From the IMG/VR virus record IMGVR_UViG_3300022891_000002, positions 1 to 64,000 of that record: 64,000 nucleotides of DNA. One strand, written 5' to 3'. Below are positions 48,567-56,823 of the stretch, piece after piece. The stretch is from a virus. Every line of letters begins with the position of its first letter. Within the stretch, counting starts at the first letter, position 1. Both the position numbers and the translations under genes were made by a program. A model generated the notes under the pieces. That model was not told where the DNA came from and ran no database searches. It was given only the letters and a program-made list of their open reading frames with translations.

Positions 48567-49804
48567 GAGAGATTATATTTGCGGGACAAGTAAAGAATAA
48601 TTACCTATATACCAACTTTGCGAAATCTAATAAGAAAGATAAAGAACCGAAAAGAAATCTTATTAAAGGAGCTGCTTATTTAGGAGCTTCTGGAATAGTA
48701 GGTCAACAAGCTATTAGGTCAGGTATTCCTAGATTATTAGGTGTAAGATTGGAATCTCACAGTACCTCTAAAAAGAATGCTAAAGAAATATTAAAAAACG
48801 GAGGAATTCTCGACCCAAATAAAGGAGGAAGTGGTGCTACTAAAAATTTAACTAATGATGTAAAACGTGGCTATGGTTGGGCTGCTGATGTATTTAATAA
48901 ACAAGAAAAAGGTAAAGAATTTCTTACTAGAGCAAAAAATAGTATTTATATAACAGGTAGAAATGACGCTTCTGCTAACGCTTCAAATAATGTAGCTAAT
49001 AACTTAAGAGGCTTTTGGAAAACTCCAGTAGGTCAATCTATCTATAAGAAAGGACAAAGAGCTTTTTATAGAGGTCAGTCTAGTACAGATATTGATAGAG
49101 ATGCTATAGAGTCTGAAGTCAAAAACTGGAGAAAATCAAAAGAAACACAAGAAAAACTTACAAAACTTAAAAATCAACTTAAAGACCAAGTAGAAAGTTC
49201 AAAAAAACCTAAATCAAAGCTAGACAATCCTAGAGACTTTACACCTAAAAAAAGCAAGAAATACGGCTATCTCTCTCCTATAGATAAATCAATAAGAAAG
49301 GGGATACAAGAGCAGATTAAAGAGATTAACAGTGGAGCTAGAAAAAGAGCCGAACTTACAGATATAGCCGTTGAAAAAAGAAAACCCGAAGCTATTAAAA
49401 AGGGTTTATTAGGCAGAGGTAAAAGTTTATATATTGGTGGTGGAGATGATTACTTTAATAAAAACTTTGTACCTGACCCTGATGATGCAATTGCTTTAAA
49501 AACCAACAAACCTATTAAAGTTAGTGGCAGTAGAACAGGTGCAACTTTAGAAGCTTTAAAAAGAGAAGGTGGAGGAAGTAGATTAAAAGGAATTGCTAGA
49601 TTAGTAAAAGCCAATCCTAGTAGAGCTTTGGCGGGAGCTGGTATTTTGGCAGGAGGTGGATTATTAACAGCTAAACTGGGTCAGGCAGCCTACAGGAATA
49701 TAACAGCTCCTAGTGATGGTAAAGTCAAAGGATTTAGTAGAAAAAATAAATCAGGTAAATGGTCTAATGTTAAATCATTTATAAGAGATAAAATAAAGAA
49801 ATGA
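48563..49804 (+). CDS. Tagged protein with an ADP-ribosyltransferase-like region
   Basis: A 413-residue protein starting MREIIFAGQVKNNYLY. Residues 63-90 (LESHSTSKKNAKEILKNG then GGILDPNKGG) match the first motif of H-Y-E-type ADP-ribosyltransferases (H66). SIYITGRNDASANA (128-141) could be the Y motif, and FVPDPDDAIAL (302-312) the final strand. Between them is a charged helical insert. The last 70 residues repeat the basic zipper tail of the 37-38.5 kb genes (VKANPSRALAGAGILAGG). Phage T4 Alt is a known injected enzyme of this class; this call is weaker and by motif only. Confidence 0.5.
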   Translation: MREIIFAGQVKNNYLYTNFAKSNKKDKEPKRNLIKGAAYLGASGIVGQQAIRSGIPRLLGVRLESHSTSKKNAKEILKNGGILDPNKGGSGATKNLTNDVKRGYGWAADVFNKQEKGKEFLTRAKNSIYITGRNDASANASNNVANNLRGFWKTPVGQSIYKKGQRAFYRGQSSTDIDRDAIESEVKNWRKSKETQEKLTKLKNQLKDQVESSKKPKSKLDNPRDFTPKKSKKYGYLSPIDKSIRKGIQEQIKEINSGARKRAELTDIAVEKRKPEAIKKGLLGRGKSLYIGGGDDYFNKNFVPDPDDAIALKTNKPIKVSGSRTGATLEALKREGGGSRLKGIARLVKANPSRALAGAGILAGGGLLTAKLGQAAYRNITAPSDGKVKGFSRKNKSGKWSNVKSFIRDKIKK

Positions 49805-50292
49805 GAAAAATAACTTTTATAGGTTCTACTAATACCAGTTATTTATTTGGTAGACCTAAGAAACCATCAAGATTAAAAAGTGCGGGAATAGGTGCTGGTG
49901 TAGGAGTAGCTGCTGGTTATAATGCTGGTGGAATTCCTGGTGCAGTTATGGGAGGACTTAGAGGTGCTACTGATAGTTTTGTAAGGAAGAACGGCTATAA
50001 CTCTTTACTTACTAGAGCTAAAAGATATGCTCCTACTTCTTTTGCTGGCAAAGTAACTAACGATGCTAAAACTATTGGAACTCTATCTGCTGCTGGAGGT
50101 GGATTAACGGGAGCTGTTAGAGGAGGAATCAAAGGACTTAAAGGTGGTTGGAAAGGTGCTTTAGGAGGAGCAGTTGGTCAAGGAGCTAGGTCTGCATTTG
50201 GTGCTGCTAAAAAAGGAGCTGCTGTAGGTGCAGGAATTGGTGGATTGAGGGGATTGAAGAGAAAGAAAAACTATTTATTGCCTACTTCTTAA
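49801..50292 (+). CDS. Tagged glycine-zipper protein 4
   Basis: A 163-residue protein starting MRKITFIGSTNTSYLFGRPK. It has a zipper, the module SFAGKVTNDAKTIG, and a second long Gly-rich zipper. It overlaps the upstream gene (ATGA). The tail is shorter (GLKRKKNYLLPTS). Confidence 0.65.
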   Translation: MRKITFIGSTNTSYLFGRPKKPSRLKSAGIGAGVGVAAGYNAGGIPGAVMGGLRGATDSFVRKNGYNSLLTRAKRYAPTSFAGKVTNDAKTIGTLSAAGGGLTGAVRGGIKGLKGGWKGALGGAVGQGARSAFGAAKKGAAVGAGIGGLRGLKRKKNYLLPTS

Positions 50293-50294
50293 AT

Positions 50295-50654
50295 ATGAGT
50301 AAAAGTAAATGCAAGTTTAGGTCTAGGTTTAACACTTGGAAAAGAAGTAGAGAAGCTTGGGAGGTTAGTAGAAGTCTTATTCGTAAGTCTCTTTACTTAT
50401 GCCCTATTTGTAGATTACCTCTATCACTAGGAGAAGGACATTTATTCCATATCATACCTATTAAACTACTAAGTAACTATAACTGTATTAGTTTAGTAAG
50501 TAATGAACTTAATCTACTTTACTCTTGTAAGTCATGTAACTTAAGACAGAGAACTGACATTTACCTACCTTGCTTAGAAGATAAGTTACTAACCTTATGG
50601 ACTAAGGTAACTAATAACATAACTAAAGATAATAACTATGAGAAATGCGCTTAA
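50295..50654 (+). CDS. HNH-type nuclease-like protein
   Basis: A 119-residue basic protein. It has CPIC, then GHLFHIIPIKLL, an N-rich stretch, LLYSCKSCNLRQR: two cysteine pairs around an H-x-x-H core, as in HNH endonucleases. Phage HNH proteins act in packaging or as homing enzymes. Its place between virion genes fits either. It overlaps the next gene by 17 bases. Confidence 0.65.
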   Translation: MSKSKCKFRSRFNTWKRSREAWEVSRSLIRKSLYLCPICRLPLSLGEGHLFHIIPIKLLSNYNCISLVSNELNLLYSCKSCNLRQRTDIYLPCLEDKLLTLWTKVTNNITKDNNYEKCA

Positions 50655-51147
50655 AGTAGATAAGATATTTAACTGGCAAAGTGATACGAGTAATGGTACT
50701 CAGAATAATAACTGTAGGTTACAGATATACTCTCCGTTGTACGACTTTGATGAAACAAGTAAAGCTATTAAGGTAAAACGTAGATACTTAAATCCTAAAG
50801 AATACGAGGTAGTTATATGTAGCGACTTTAATGACCATGTATCAGGTTCTATTACTACTGAGATTTATAGTTTAGCTAGTAAGGTAATTAAGGAACATAC
50901 ATTGCTAGTTCCTCATACTATTTGGATTAATAAATATGAAGAACATCATGAAGGACTCTTTCATTTTCAATACTCAATTTCATTAGTAGATATAGATAAT
51001 AACTACGTAAGTAATAGTAGCTTTACTTATTATCCTATTTGGCAAGATGAATTAGAGTTTATTATGACTGGTGAACCTATCTATTTTAAACAGTTAATGT
51101 CCGCAGGCTGGGAGAAGTTATATAACAGATGGAGAACAAGAGTATGA
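50638..51147 (+). CDS. Protein of unknown function, likely virion
   Basis: A 169-residue protein starting MRNALKVDKIFNWQ, with beta-rich, aromatic sequence (EEHHEGLFHFQYSISLVDID). It overlaps the HNH-like gene and the next tagged gene. No family is recognised. Confidence 0.6.
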   Translation: MRNALKVDKIFNWQSDTSNGTQNNNCRLQIYSPLYDFDETSKAIKVKRRYLNPKEYEVVICSDFNDHVSGSITTEIYSLASKVIKEHTLLVPHTIWINKYEEHHEGLFHFQYSISLVDIDNNYVSNSSFTYYPIWQDELEFIMTGEPIYFKQLMSAGWEKLYNRWRTRV

Positions 51148-51516
51148 AGAGAATTATATTTATGGGTCAAGTTAAAAATAAAAATATAGAATTTGGACTT
51201 CTGAGAAAAGATAACGACCAAGAATAAGTATGGTTTAGTGAATAATCATAGTAAAAGAGAAATAGCTTTAGGCACTGTCTTAGGTGGTTTAGCCGGAATG
51301 AATGCTGGAGGAATATACAACGATGCCAGAGCAGCCAGTGAAGTAAACAAACGTTTAAGTATTAAGGATTTAGATAAAAGAATAAAAGGACAATGGAAAG
51401 CTAAACTAACTGGAGCAGTTATTGGTGCAGGATTAGTAGGAGGTAGTCAACTATTAATGAGAAAAAATAAGAAAGACAAAGACGGACGTTCAGATAAAGG
51501 TAAAAAGAGAAAATAA
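51144..51516 (+). pseudogene. Tagged glycine-zipper protein 5, split by a frameshift
   Basis: An ATG at 51144 opens MKRIIFMGQVKNKNIEFGLL and stops after 27 residues at 51227. The next frame reads KNKYGLVNNHSKREIALG and continues to 51516 with a zipper (GGLAGMNAGG, GAVIGAGLVGG) and a basic tail. A GTG at 51238 is the only start for that part. Removing one base near 51215-51222 joins tag and zipper into a normal family member of about 123 residues. So this is one gene, broken, misassembled or read by frameshifting. Confidence 0.6.
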
Positions 51517-51545
51517 TTCATTCCCAAACTGAATAATTTCTTTAT
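51510..51545 (+). terminator. Rho-independent terminator, imperfect stem
   Basis: AAATAATTCA pairs with TGAATAATTT at nine of ten positions around a nine-base loop; CTTTATAAG follows. It closes the glycine-zipper operon. TATAAA near 51561 may be the promoter of the next gene. Confidence 0.5.
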
Positions 51546-51594
51546 AAGTTACACAACTCAATTAGTATAAAAGTAAAGTCAAAAATCAACAATT

Positions 51595-52425
51595 ATGGCA
51601 GATAACAAAAGTCCATTACAAGCAGCTAATCTTTTAAAGTTTTTAACAGGTGAGTTAGTCACTTCTCCTTTAAATAACAATTTATATATTGCTTTATCTA
51701 CTACTCTTCCTACTGTGGATGGTGGTAATTTTACTAGACCAGCTTCAGCTACAGGTTATGCAGATGTTCCTTATCCTACGGGAGTTAGTTATTGGACTGA
51801 GCCAGTTAATAGAACTTGTACTAATCAGCAACCTATCAAATTTAATAAAGCACTGACTCAATATCCTACAGTCGTTGCTATTGGATTATTTGATGAGACT
51901 TCTGATACAGTTCCTATCTACTTTGGTCATATCGATTTAGGTATTTCTATTGAACCAGGGAACTCTATTTACTTTCCTCCTAGTGCAATCACTATTAAAG
52001 AAGTTAAAGATACTTTTAGTAAGTCAGATTACTTAGCTAACTCACAACTAAAGTTACTTAGGAATGAAACTTTTGAAACTCCTGCTGAGGTGTATTTAGC
52101 TCTTGGAACTATGGCTCCTACTGTAACAGGAGATATTGGTGAACTTGCAACTTCTAAATCACCTGGGTATATTCGTGTTCCTATTCCTTGTAATGCTGCT
52201 AACTGGCAACTTACTGGTAGACAGGTTCGTAACTTAAAAGAAATTGAGTTTCCGGCTGCTAATAATGCAGCTTGGGAACCTATCAAATCTTTTGCTTTAC
52301 ATCGTTCTGCTACTGGTGCTGGAAATATGCTGTATTGTGGAAGTTTTGGAGCAAACGATACTAAAGTAATTAATTCATTAGATATTCCTATTGTTCCAAT
52401 CAGTGCCATTACTATTACTGAATAA
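51595..52425 (+). CDS. Virion protein with two copies of a tail-fibre-type domain
   Basis: A 276-residue protein. Two halves repeat the same plan: LYIALSTTLPTVDGG ... GYADVPYP ... SAITIKE and VYLALGTMAPTVTGD ... GYIRVPIP ... SAITITE. Each half resembles a common small phage structural domain (LYxALxxxxP ... GYxRV). The second copy is shorter. It is probably a tail or head-surface protein. It starts a new transcription unit after the terminator. Confidence 0.65.
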   Translation: MADNKSPLQAANLLKFLTGELVTSPLNNNLYIALSTTLPTVDGGNFTRPASATGYADVPYPTGVSYWTEPVNRTCTNQQPIKFNKALTQYPTVVAIGLFDETSDTVPIYFGHIDLGISIEPGNSIYFPPSAITIKEVKDTFSKSDYLANSQLKLLRNETFETPAEVYLALGTMAPTVTGDIGELATSKSPGYIRVPIPCNAANWQLTGRQVRNLKEIEFPAANNAAWEPIKSFALHRSATGAGNMLYCGSFGANDTKVINSLDIPIVPISAITITE

Positions 52426-52427
52426 TC

Positions 52428-53330
52428 ATGGACTACGCATTACAGGCTACTATTTCTACTGATAATTCCAAAATGGAGATATCAGATATGAAGTACCAAA
52501 GAGCAGTAAAAGCTACTATGGAAATAGATAGTAGTTCCATGACTATTGATAAAGTAAATTTCAATAGAGCAATAAAAGCTACTATCTACACTGATAAGAG
52601 TAAGGTTGAAGGTGTTCTTACTAAAATAGCTGCTTATATGGCGACTATCTACACAGATAAGAGTGCTATAAGTCTTAAACTACAGAAGATTGCTGCTGCC
52701 TCTGCTCACATAAATATTCCTGAAGCTAAAACTACTTTCTTTATTTCTGCTTTACGTTATGCAAAAGCTACTATATCTTCCGGTATTAATAGCGGGATGC
52801 AAATGTTTATGAAAGTAAACAGGGCTTTAAAGGCAGTAATGGAAGTAGATAGTTCTTCTTTTAATATTGCTACTATACAAAGAGCCATTCTTACTGAGAG
52901 TCCTACAGGTCAGACTTATGTAATTATTAAAGGAGTAGATGTAAGTCTCAATGGCTATGCTTTAACTAGAAACTCAGTCCATGCTATTAATATCTTAGTC
53001 TACGGAGATAGATTAACCCAAGAAGGTAGTCAGATAGAGTTCATAGTTAAAAGAAATATTTCTGACCCAGATGACACTGCGGTTATCTATTCTTCTACTA
53101 GAAAGGGCATTAAGTTTATTCAAGTTAAGACACTTCCTGACTCAACTATTAGAGAGTATAAAGCTCAAATACAATTGAAAGAATCGGACTTCTACTTAAT
53201 TACTAACCAAAGACCTACCAAACTCTACTATGAAGTGAGAGTAATAGATAGTTTAGATGGTCGCTATCCTCCTGTAGAAGCTGGATATTTTAATCTAACT
53301 ACTACGTTAGTAGATAATAAGTGGGGTTAA
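52428..53330 (+). CDS. Virion protein with short tandem beta repeats
   Basis: A 300-residue protein. Residues 1-155 contain about seven repeats of 20-23 residues with the core KATIYTDKS or KATMEIDSS and a later RA or AA. The second half is a globular beta domain (ILVYGDRLTQEGSQIEFIV). Such repeats can form a fibre or solenoid, so a surface or tail role is likely. Function not proven. Confidence 0.6.
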   Translation: MDYALQATISTDNSKMEISDMKYQRAVKATMEIDSSSMTIDKVNFNRAIKATIYTDKSKVEGVLTKIAAYMATIYTDKSAISLKLQKIAAASAHINIPEAKTTFFISALRYAKATISSGINSGMQMFMKVNRALKAVMEVDSSSFNIATIQRAILTESPTGQTYVIIKGVDVSLNGYALTRNSVHAINILVYGDRLTQEGSQIEFIVKRNISDPDDTAVIYSSTRKGIKFIQVKTLPDSTIREYKAQIQLKESDFYLITNQRPTKLYYEVRVIDSLDGRYPPVEAGYFNLTTTLVDNKWG

Positions 53331-53331
53331 T

Positions 53332-53916
53332 ATGGTAACTTTATCAGCAGATTTTAGTGGACTTGAAGGATTGAGTAAAAAGTTTGAGAATGCTTTGAAA
53401 AGGAGAAAAGATATTTCTCAACTAGAAGCAGGTATCAAAGAGGTATTAGTAGAAGATGTAAAGCTGAGGTTTGCTACTGCTCCTTTAACTAATAGAGGTG
53501 GAATGGCTCATGGTAACGTCTATTGGGCAAAGATGACTCCTAACTGGTTAAAAACTCATCCTGAAAGAAGCGGTAAACCTCTACTAAAAAATACGGGTAA
53601 GTTACTCAATTCTTTGATGATGGGTAATGATGATTCAGTATTTTCTATTACTCGTGAAGGTTTTCAGTTTGGTACTAAAGTCGGTTATGCTAAAGACCAT
53701 CAACCACCTGAGATAGGAAACACGATTCCTCTTAACCTACTTCAAGATGAAAGAATGACTGATGTGTATAGAAGTAAAGGTAAACTTGCTCCTAGACCTT
53801 TTCTCTTTATTCACAAAGCTCTTGAAGATGAAATAGTAGATGTAATATCTGAGTTTATTCTTACTGGGGAAACTAGGATAAGAACTAAGTCTAACGTTAA
53901 GGAGTTAAAAGAGTAA
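53332..53916 (+). CDS. Tail completion protein (virion morphogenesis family)
   Basis: A 194-residue protein with the plan of Mu gpG-like proteins: VYWAKMTPNWLKTHPE, LLKNTGKLLNSL, FGTKVGYAKDHQ and a final RPFLFIH. These proteins complete the head-tail joint. It overlaps the next gene by one base. Confidence 0.7.
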   Translation: MVTLSADFSGLEGLSKKFENALKRRKDISQLEAGIKEVLVEDVKLRFATAPLTNRGGMAHGNVYWAKMTPNWLKTHPERSGKPLLKNTGKLLNSLMMGNDDSVFSITREGFQFGTKVGYAKDHQPPEIGNTIPLNLLQDERMTDVYRSKGKLAPRPFLFIHKALEDEIVDVISEFILTGETRIRTKSNVKELKE

Positions 53917-54461
53917 TGTACGGCAATCTACCTCCTAGAGCGTTAGAAAATTTACAAGCTAAAACCAACTTAGGTTCTACTCAGAAGTTTTCAGCTAACT
54001 TAGATATTAAACCTTATAGAGATGAAGTAGTTAGTTACTTAGCGGAGTATTTATTTGAGTACATAAACAAAGAATACTCTAATTATGTAGCTGCTCATCC
54101 TCAATTAGGCCAGACTTTAGGAAATATAGCTGTCAGACATTACGCTATTTATGATACTTACAATGCTCCTACTACTGCATTTCCCTTATTGAAGGTTTAT
54201 AGAACTAATGATGATTGGAGAAAAGGTACGACTGTAAGAAGCTCAAATATTACTGTTACTTATTCTCTTATAGTTCCTGACCAAGAGAAGTTAATGCCCT
54301 TACTCAATTGGGTTAGTTATCAGTTACAAAAACTTTTAATAACTCCTAGCTGTAAAGTAAAAATTGATTCTGGTCTAAGAGTTCAATATAGGACAATGAT
54401 GAATGAAGTTGGTCAAAATATTCATTCTTTTATAAGAGCTGACCTCTCAATTACAGACTAA
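53916..54461 (+). CDS. Putative tail terminator protein
   Basis: A 181-residue protein. A helix (DEVVSYLAEYLFEYINKEY) is followed by strands with AFPLLKVYRTNDDW and SNITVTYSLIVPD, as in small proteins that cap the tail tube. Position between tail completion and tail tube genes fits. No strict motif. Confidence 0.55.
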   Translation: MYGNLPPRALENLQAKTNLGSTQKFSANLDIKPYRDEVVSYLAEYLFEYINKEYSNYVAAHPQLGQTLGNIAVRHYAIYDTYNAPTTAFPLLKVYRTNDDWRKGTTVRSSNITVTYSLIVPDQEKLMPLLNWVSYQLQKLLITPSCKVKIDSGLRVQYRTMMNEVGQNIHSFIRADLSITD

Positions 54462-54477
54462 TAAATAAAACAAAACT

Positions 54478-54843
54478 ATGGCAATAAATATTACTTTTCC
54501 CCGTCCAAAACTTGTTACTACTTTAGATGAAACTGTACCTATTACAGCAACTTTAGTAGAAGACACAACTAACAAAGTTTATGCCGTTGACCTTAAATAT
54601 ACAGTTACTAAAGATGATGCGAGTTCAGCTACTAAGGTAATGAAGCGTGTAAAACTGATTCCTGTTATTCAAGGAACTACTCTTAGACTTGATGTACAAG
54701 AATTGACTTTTCTTCCTACTGCTCCAGATGCTCCTACAGATGCTCAGGCTATTACTCCTACCGCTGAAATTATTAGAGGTACTGTACTAATAGATTTAGA
54801 TGCTTTCCTTACGGGTGTAGGTGATGCAAGGAAGAATACTTAA
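54478..54843 (+). CDS. Small virion protein of unknown function
   Basis: A 121-residue beta-rich protein (starts MAINITFPRPKLVTTLDE). It lies between the tail terminator candidate and the tail tube candidate. It may be a minor tail protein. No motif. Confidence 0.55.
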   Translation: MAINITFPRPKLVTTLDETVPITATLVEDTTNKVYAVDLKYTVTKDDASSATKVMKRVKLIPVIQGTTLRLDVQELTFLPTAPDAPTDAQAITPTAEIIRGTVLIDLDAFLTGVGDARKNT

Positions 54844-54875
54844 GAACTAAAAACATAAGATAACAAATAAAAGAT

Positions 54876-55637
54876 ATGACTATAGCAAAACAAGAAGCTA
54901 CAATTATTGGTATTACTGAGGTTAAGTTACAACGAGTAAGTGATGGACTAATTTACCATTTACCTATTCCAGCCAATATGGTAATAGATACGGCTAAAGA
55001 TGAACGAGTAATTATGGGTAAAAATAGATTAGGTAGAAGTGTTGAAACTTCCTCTTATATTCGTGGTGAAAATCCAAGTGTAACTATTTCTTACCAACAC
55101 GTTCAGCCAGAGCTACTTCAATTTAGACTCGGTAATTATTTCGAGACACAGACTAAAGAATTATTCATTCCAGTAACTTTTAATTTATCAGAAGGAGGTA
55201 CGTTTCCTGCTTCTACTGCTCCTAACTTAGGTCACTCTATTATTGCTGGCGCAGATGCTTTAGCTTCTATTAAAAAACCTAATGGGATGTCGCAAGCTTT
55301 ACAAGAAGGAGTAGATTTTACTATAGGTGCAGGTGGAGCAATTACTTTTAGTCCTGCTTTGGTTGCTGCAAAAGAAACGGTTTCAATGTTAATTCCTTAC
55401 ACTGTTACTGGTATTGGGATTGGTAGTCAGCTAATTGGTCAACATAGAGTAGTTGCAAGTGCGGTAGATACGGAAGGATATGTCTGGATTTTCTATGCAC
55501 CAAATGCTAAACCTTCTGCTGCTGGTGGAGCTATTGATTTCTCGGCTGAAGGATTTGATTTACAACTTAAGATTTATCCGAGTGGTGGATGTCAAGCTTT
55601 CACTTTAATGAAGACTGGGGATAAAGTTTCTTGTTAG
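54876..55637 (+). CDS. Putative major tail tube protein
   Basis: A 253-residue beta-rich protein (IIGITEVKLQRVSDGLIYHL, VSMLIPYTVTG). Its size, amino-acid content and place before the chaperone and tape measure genes are as expected for a tail tube subunit. A strong terminator follows, which suits a highly expressed product. No family motif is diagnostic. Confidence 0.6.
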   Translation: MTIAKQEATIIGITEVKLQRVSDGLIYHLPIPANMVIDTAKDERVIMGKNRLGRSVETSSYIRGENPSVTISYQHVQPELLQFRLGNYFETQTKELFIPVTFNLSEGGTFPASTAPNLGHSIIAGADALASIKKPNGMSQALQEGVDFTIGAGGAITFSPALVAAKETVSMLIPYTVTGIGIGSQLIGQHRVVASAVDTEGYVWIFYAPNAKPSAAGGAIDFSAEGFDLQLKIYPSGGCQAFTLMKTGDKVSC

Positions 55638-55657
55638 GTTCCTAAGTAGCTAGTCAT

Positions 55658-55696
55658 TAGAGGTCGTACCTAAATAATAAGTAGACCTCTATTTTT
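55658..55696 (+). terminator. Rho-independent terminator
   Basis: A perfect eight-pair stem TAGAGGTC (55658-55665) and GACCTCTA (55684-55691) with TTTTT after it ends the tail tube transcript. Confidence 0.88.
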
Positions 55697-55877
55697 ATGT
55701 CAACTCTTCTCTTCTTTTATCTAACTTGTTTCGTAACTGTTCACAATCAGAAGCAATATTTTCATCTACTTTATTAGTACCTTGCTCTTTATCTGCTTTT
55801 ATATTTTCTTTGACTCTTTCTATTTCTCTAGTATCTTTAGAAGTTAATAAACCGTCTGGGTCTTCTTGTAGATGCAC
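55695..55877 (-). CDS. Small charged protein of unknown function
   Basis: A 60-residue protein read from GTG at 55877, with AGGAG in front. It is almost all charged helix (TREIERVKENIKADKEQG). It follows the membrane protein gene by 12 bases on the same strand, and both run against the virion genes. Function unknown. Confidence 0.6.
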   Translation of the reverse strand: MHLQEDPDGLLTSKDTREIERVKENIKADKEQGTNKVDENIASDCEQLRNKLDKRREELT

Positions 55878-55889
55878 CTAATTAATCTC

Positions 55890-56306
55890 CTATAAACTAT
55901 CTATTTTAGAAGAAGTAAGTCTAGAAACTATTCCACAACTCCAAGAGAAGAAAGCAAATTCTATTACCTGCTGAATATTTAGAGTTAGATTGCTAAAATC
56001 TATTACTAATAAGAGGTAAACTAAGTAACCTGCCCAGCATCCTTGACAGAAAGGACAGATATTTAATTTATGTACTATTCCGTAAATACCTTTCCAAAAC
56101 CAACTTTGAGGAGCATCTAACTTGACAACTATTAAACCACTTTCTGTTTTTTGAGATTTCTTACTTGAACTAATTACTTTTTCTTTTATTTTTTTTTCTA
56201 ACTCTTCCCATACTAATTGCCAATAGAAGAATAGAATGAATCGTAAACTTATAGCATAGAGAAATAATAATGCTATATTAGTAGACGTAGATTGGACTAA
56301 CAACAT
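55890..56306 (-). CDS. Membrane protein of the DUF1360-like type
   Basis: A 138-residue protein with three hydrophobic segments. A cysteine motif lies between them, NICPFCQGCWAGY, which recalls the PFC-G-W signature of DUF1360, from memory. It has a GAGG ribosome-binding site. Its ATG is only 13 bases from the divergent chaperone gene. Function unknown. Confidence 0.62.
   Translation of the reverse strand: MLLVQSTSTNIALLFLYAISLRFILFFYWQLVWEELEKKIKEKVISSSKKSQKTESGLIVVKLDAPQSWFWKGIYGIVHKLNICPFCQGCWAGYLVYLLLVIDFSNLTLNIQQVIEFAFFSWSCGIVSRLTSSKIDSL
56268..56282 (+). promoter_or_regulatory. Possible extended -10 promoter of the chaperone genes
   Basis: AATGCTATATTAG contains TG-C-TATATT, an extended -10. 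It lies about 40 bases before the ATG at 56320 and inside the 5' end of the opposite membrane protein gene, so two opposing transcripts would overlap. Confidence 0.4.
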
Positions 56307-56319
56307 ACTTAGAACCTCA

Positions 56320-56823
56320 ATGAAGAACTTTAAAATTCAAGTCAAAAGCTATGACTTAGAAACAGACACTTACAAAGTAGATAAGACTTATATTGTACAA
56401 CGCTCTGTTAGAAGTGATTTAGATACTATTGTAACTCTACAAAAAGAAGCTCTTTATCATTTTTTAGAAGCAGATACAAACTTAGGGGAGATTGTTAGAA
56501 GTAACGATGCTTGGGAATGTCTGAAAACTTTTGCTAGTAATCTCAATATCTTGGGTCAAAAACAGAAAGGATTTGATTTAGAGGAACTTGCAGATGATAT
56601 TGAACAGATTAGTAGAATCTTTATTAGTCAAAGTATTCCTGACGAAGGTTATATAGAGCGCGATACAGAGGGGGATATTCGTTGGAAACCTTCTTTAATA
56701 TCTGAGTTACATAAACTTAATTTTGGGTTCTACTTTAATGAAGAAGTGGGAAAGTGGAGGGAGAGGAACGACTTGCTGACGGAAGAAGAGAAAGCTCAAC
56801 TAAAGGAAAAACCCAAAAGCTAA
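56320..56823 (+). CDS. Tail assembly chaperone (gpG-like)
   Basis: A 167-residue acidic protein just before the tape measure gene. Lambda gpG and its frameshift product gpGT in this place bind the tape measure protein and recruit tail tube subunits. Sequence similarity to gpG is not visible, but the context and the slippery heptamer G-GGA-AAG at 56748-56754, in this frame, are decisive. No ribosome-binding site is clear at the ATG. Confidence 0.8.
   Translation: MKNFKIQVKSYDLETDTYKVDKTYIVQRSVRSDLDTIVTLQKEALYHFLEADTNLGEIVRSNDAWECLKTFASNLNILGQKQKGFDLEELADDIEQISRIFISQSIPDEGYIERDTEGDIRWKPSLISELHKLNFGFYFNEEVGKWRERNDLLTEEEKAQLKEKPKS
56748..56754 (+). other. Programmed -1 frameshift site
   Basis: The heptamer G GGA AAG is in the chaperone frame (codons GTG GGA AAG). 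It fits X-XXY-YYZ exactly and equals the lambda G/GT site. After slipping, reading resumes at 56754, which is the first codon of the downstream open frame. It yields a fusion of 145 + 124 residues ending at 57128. Confidence 0.88.
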
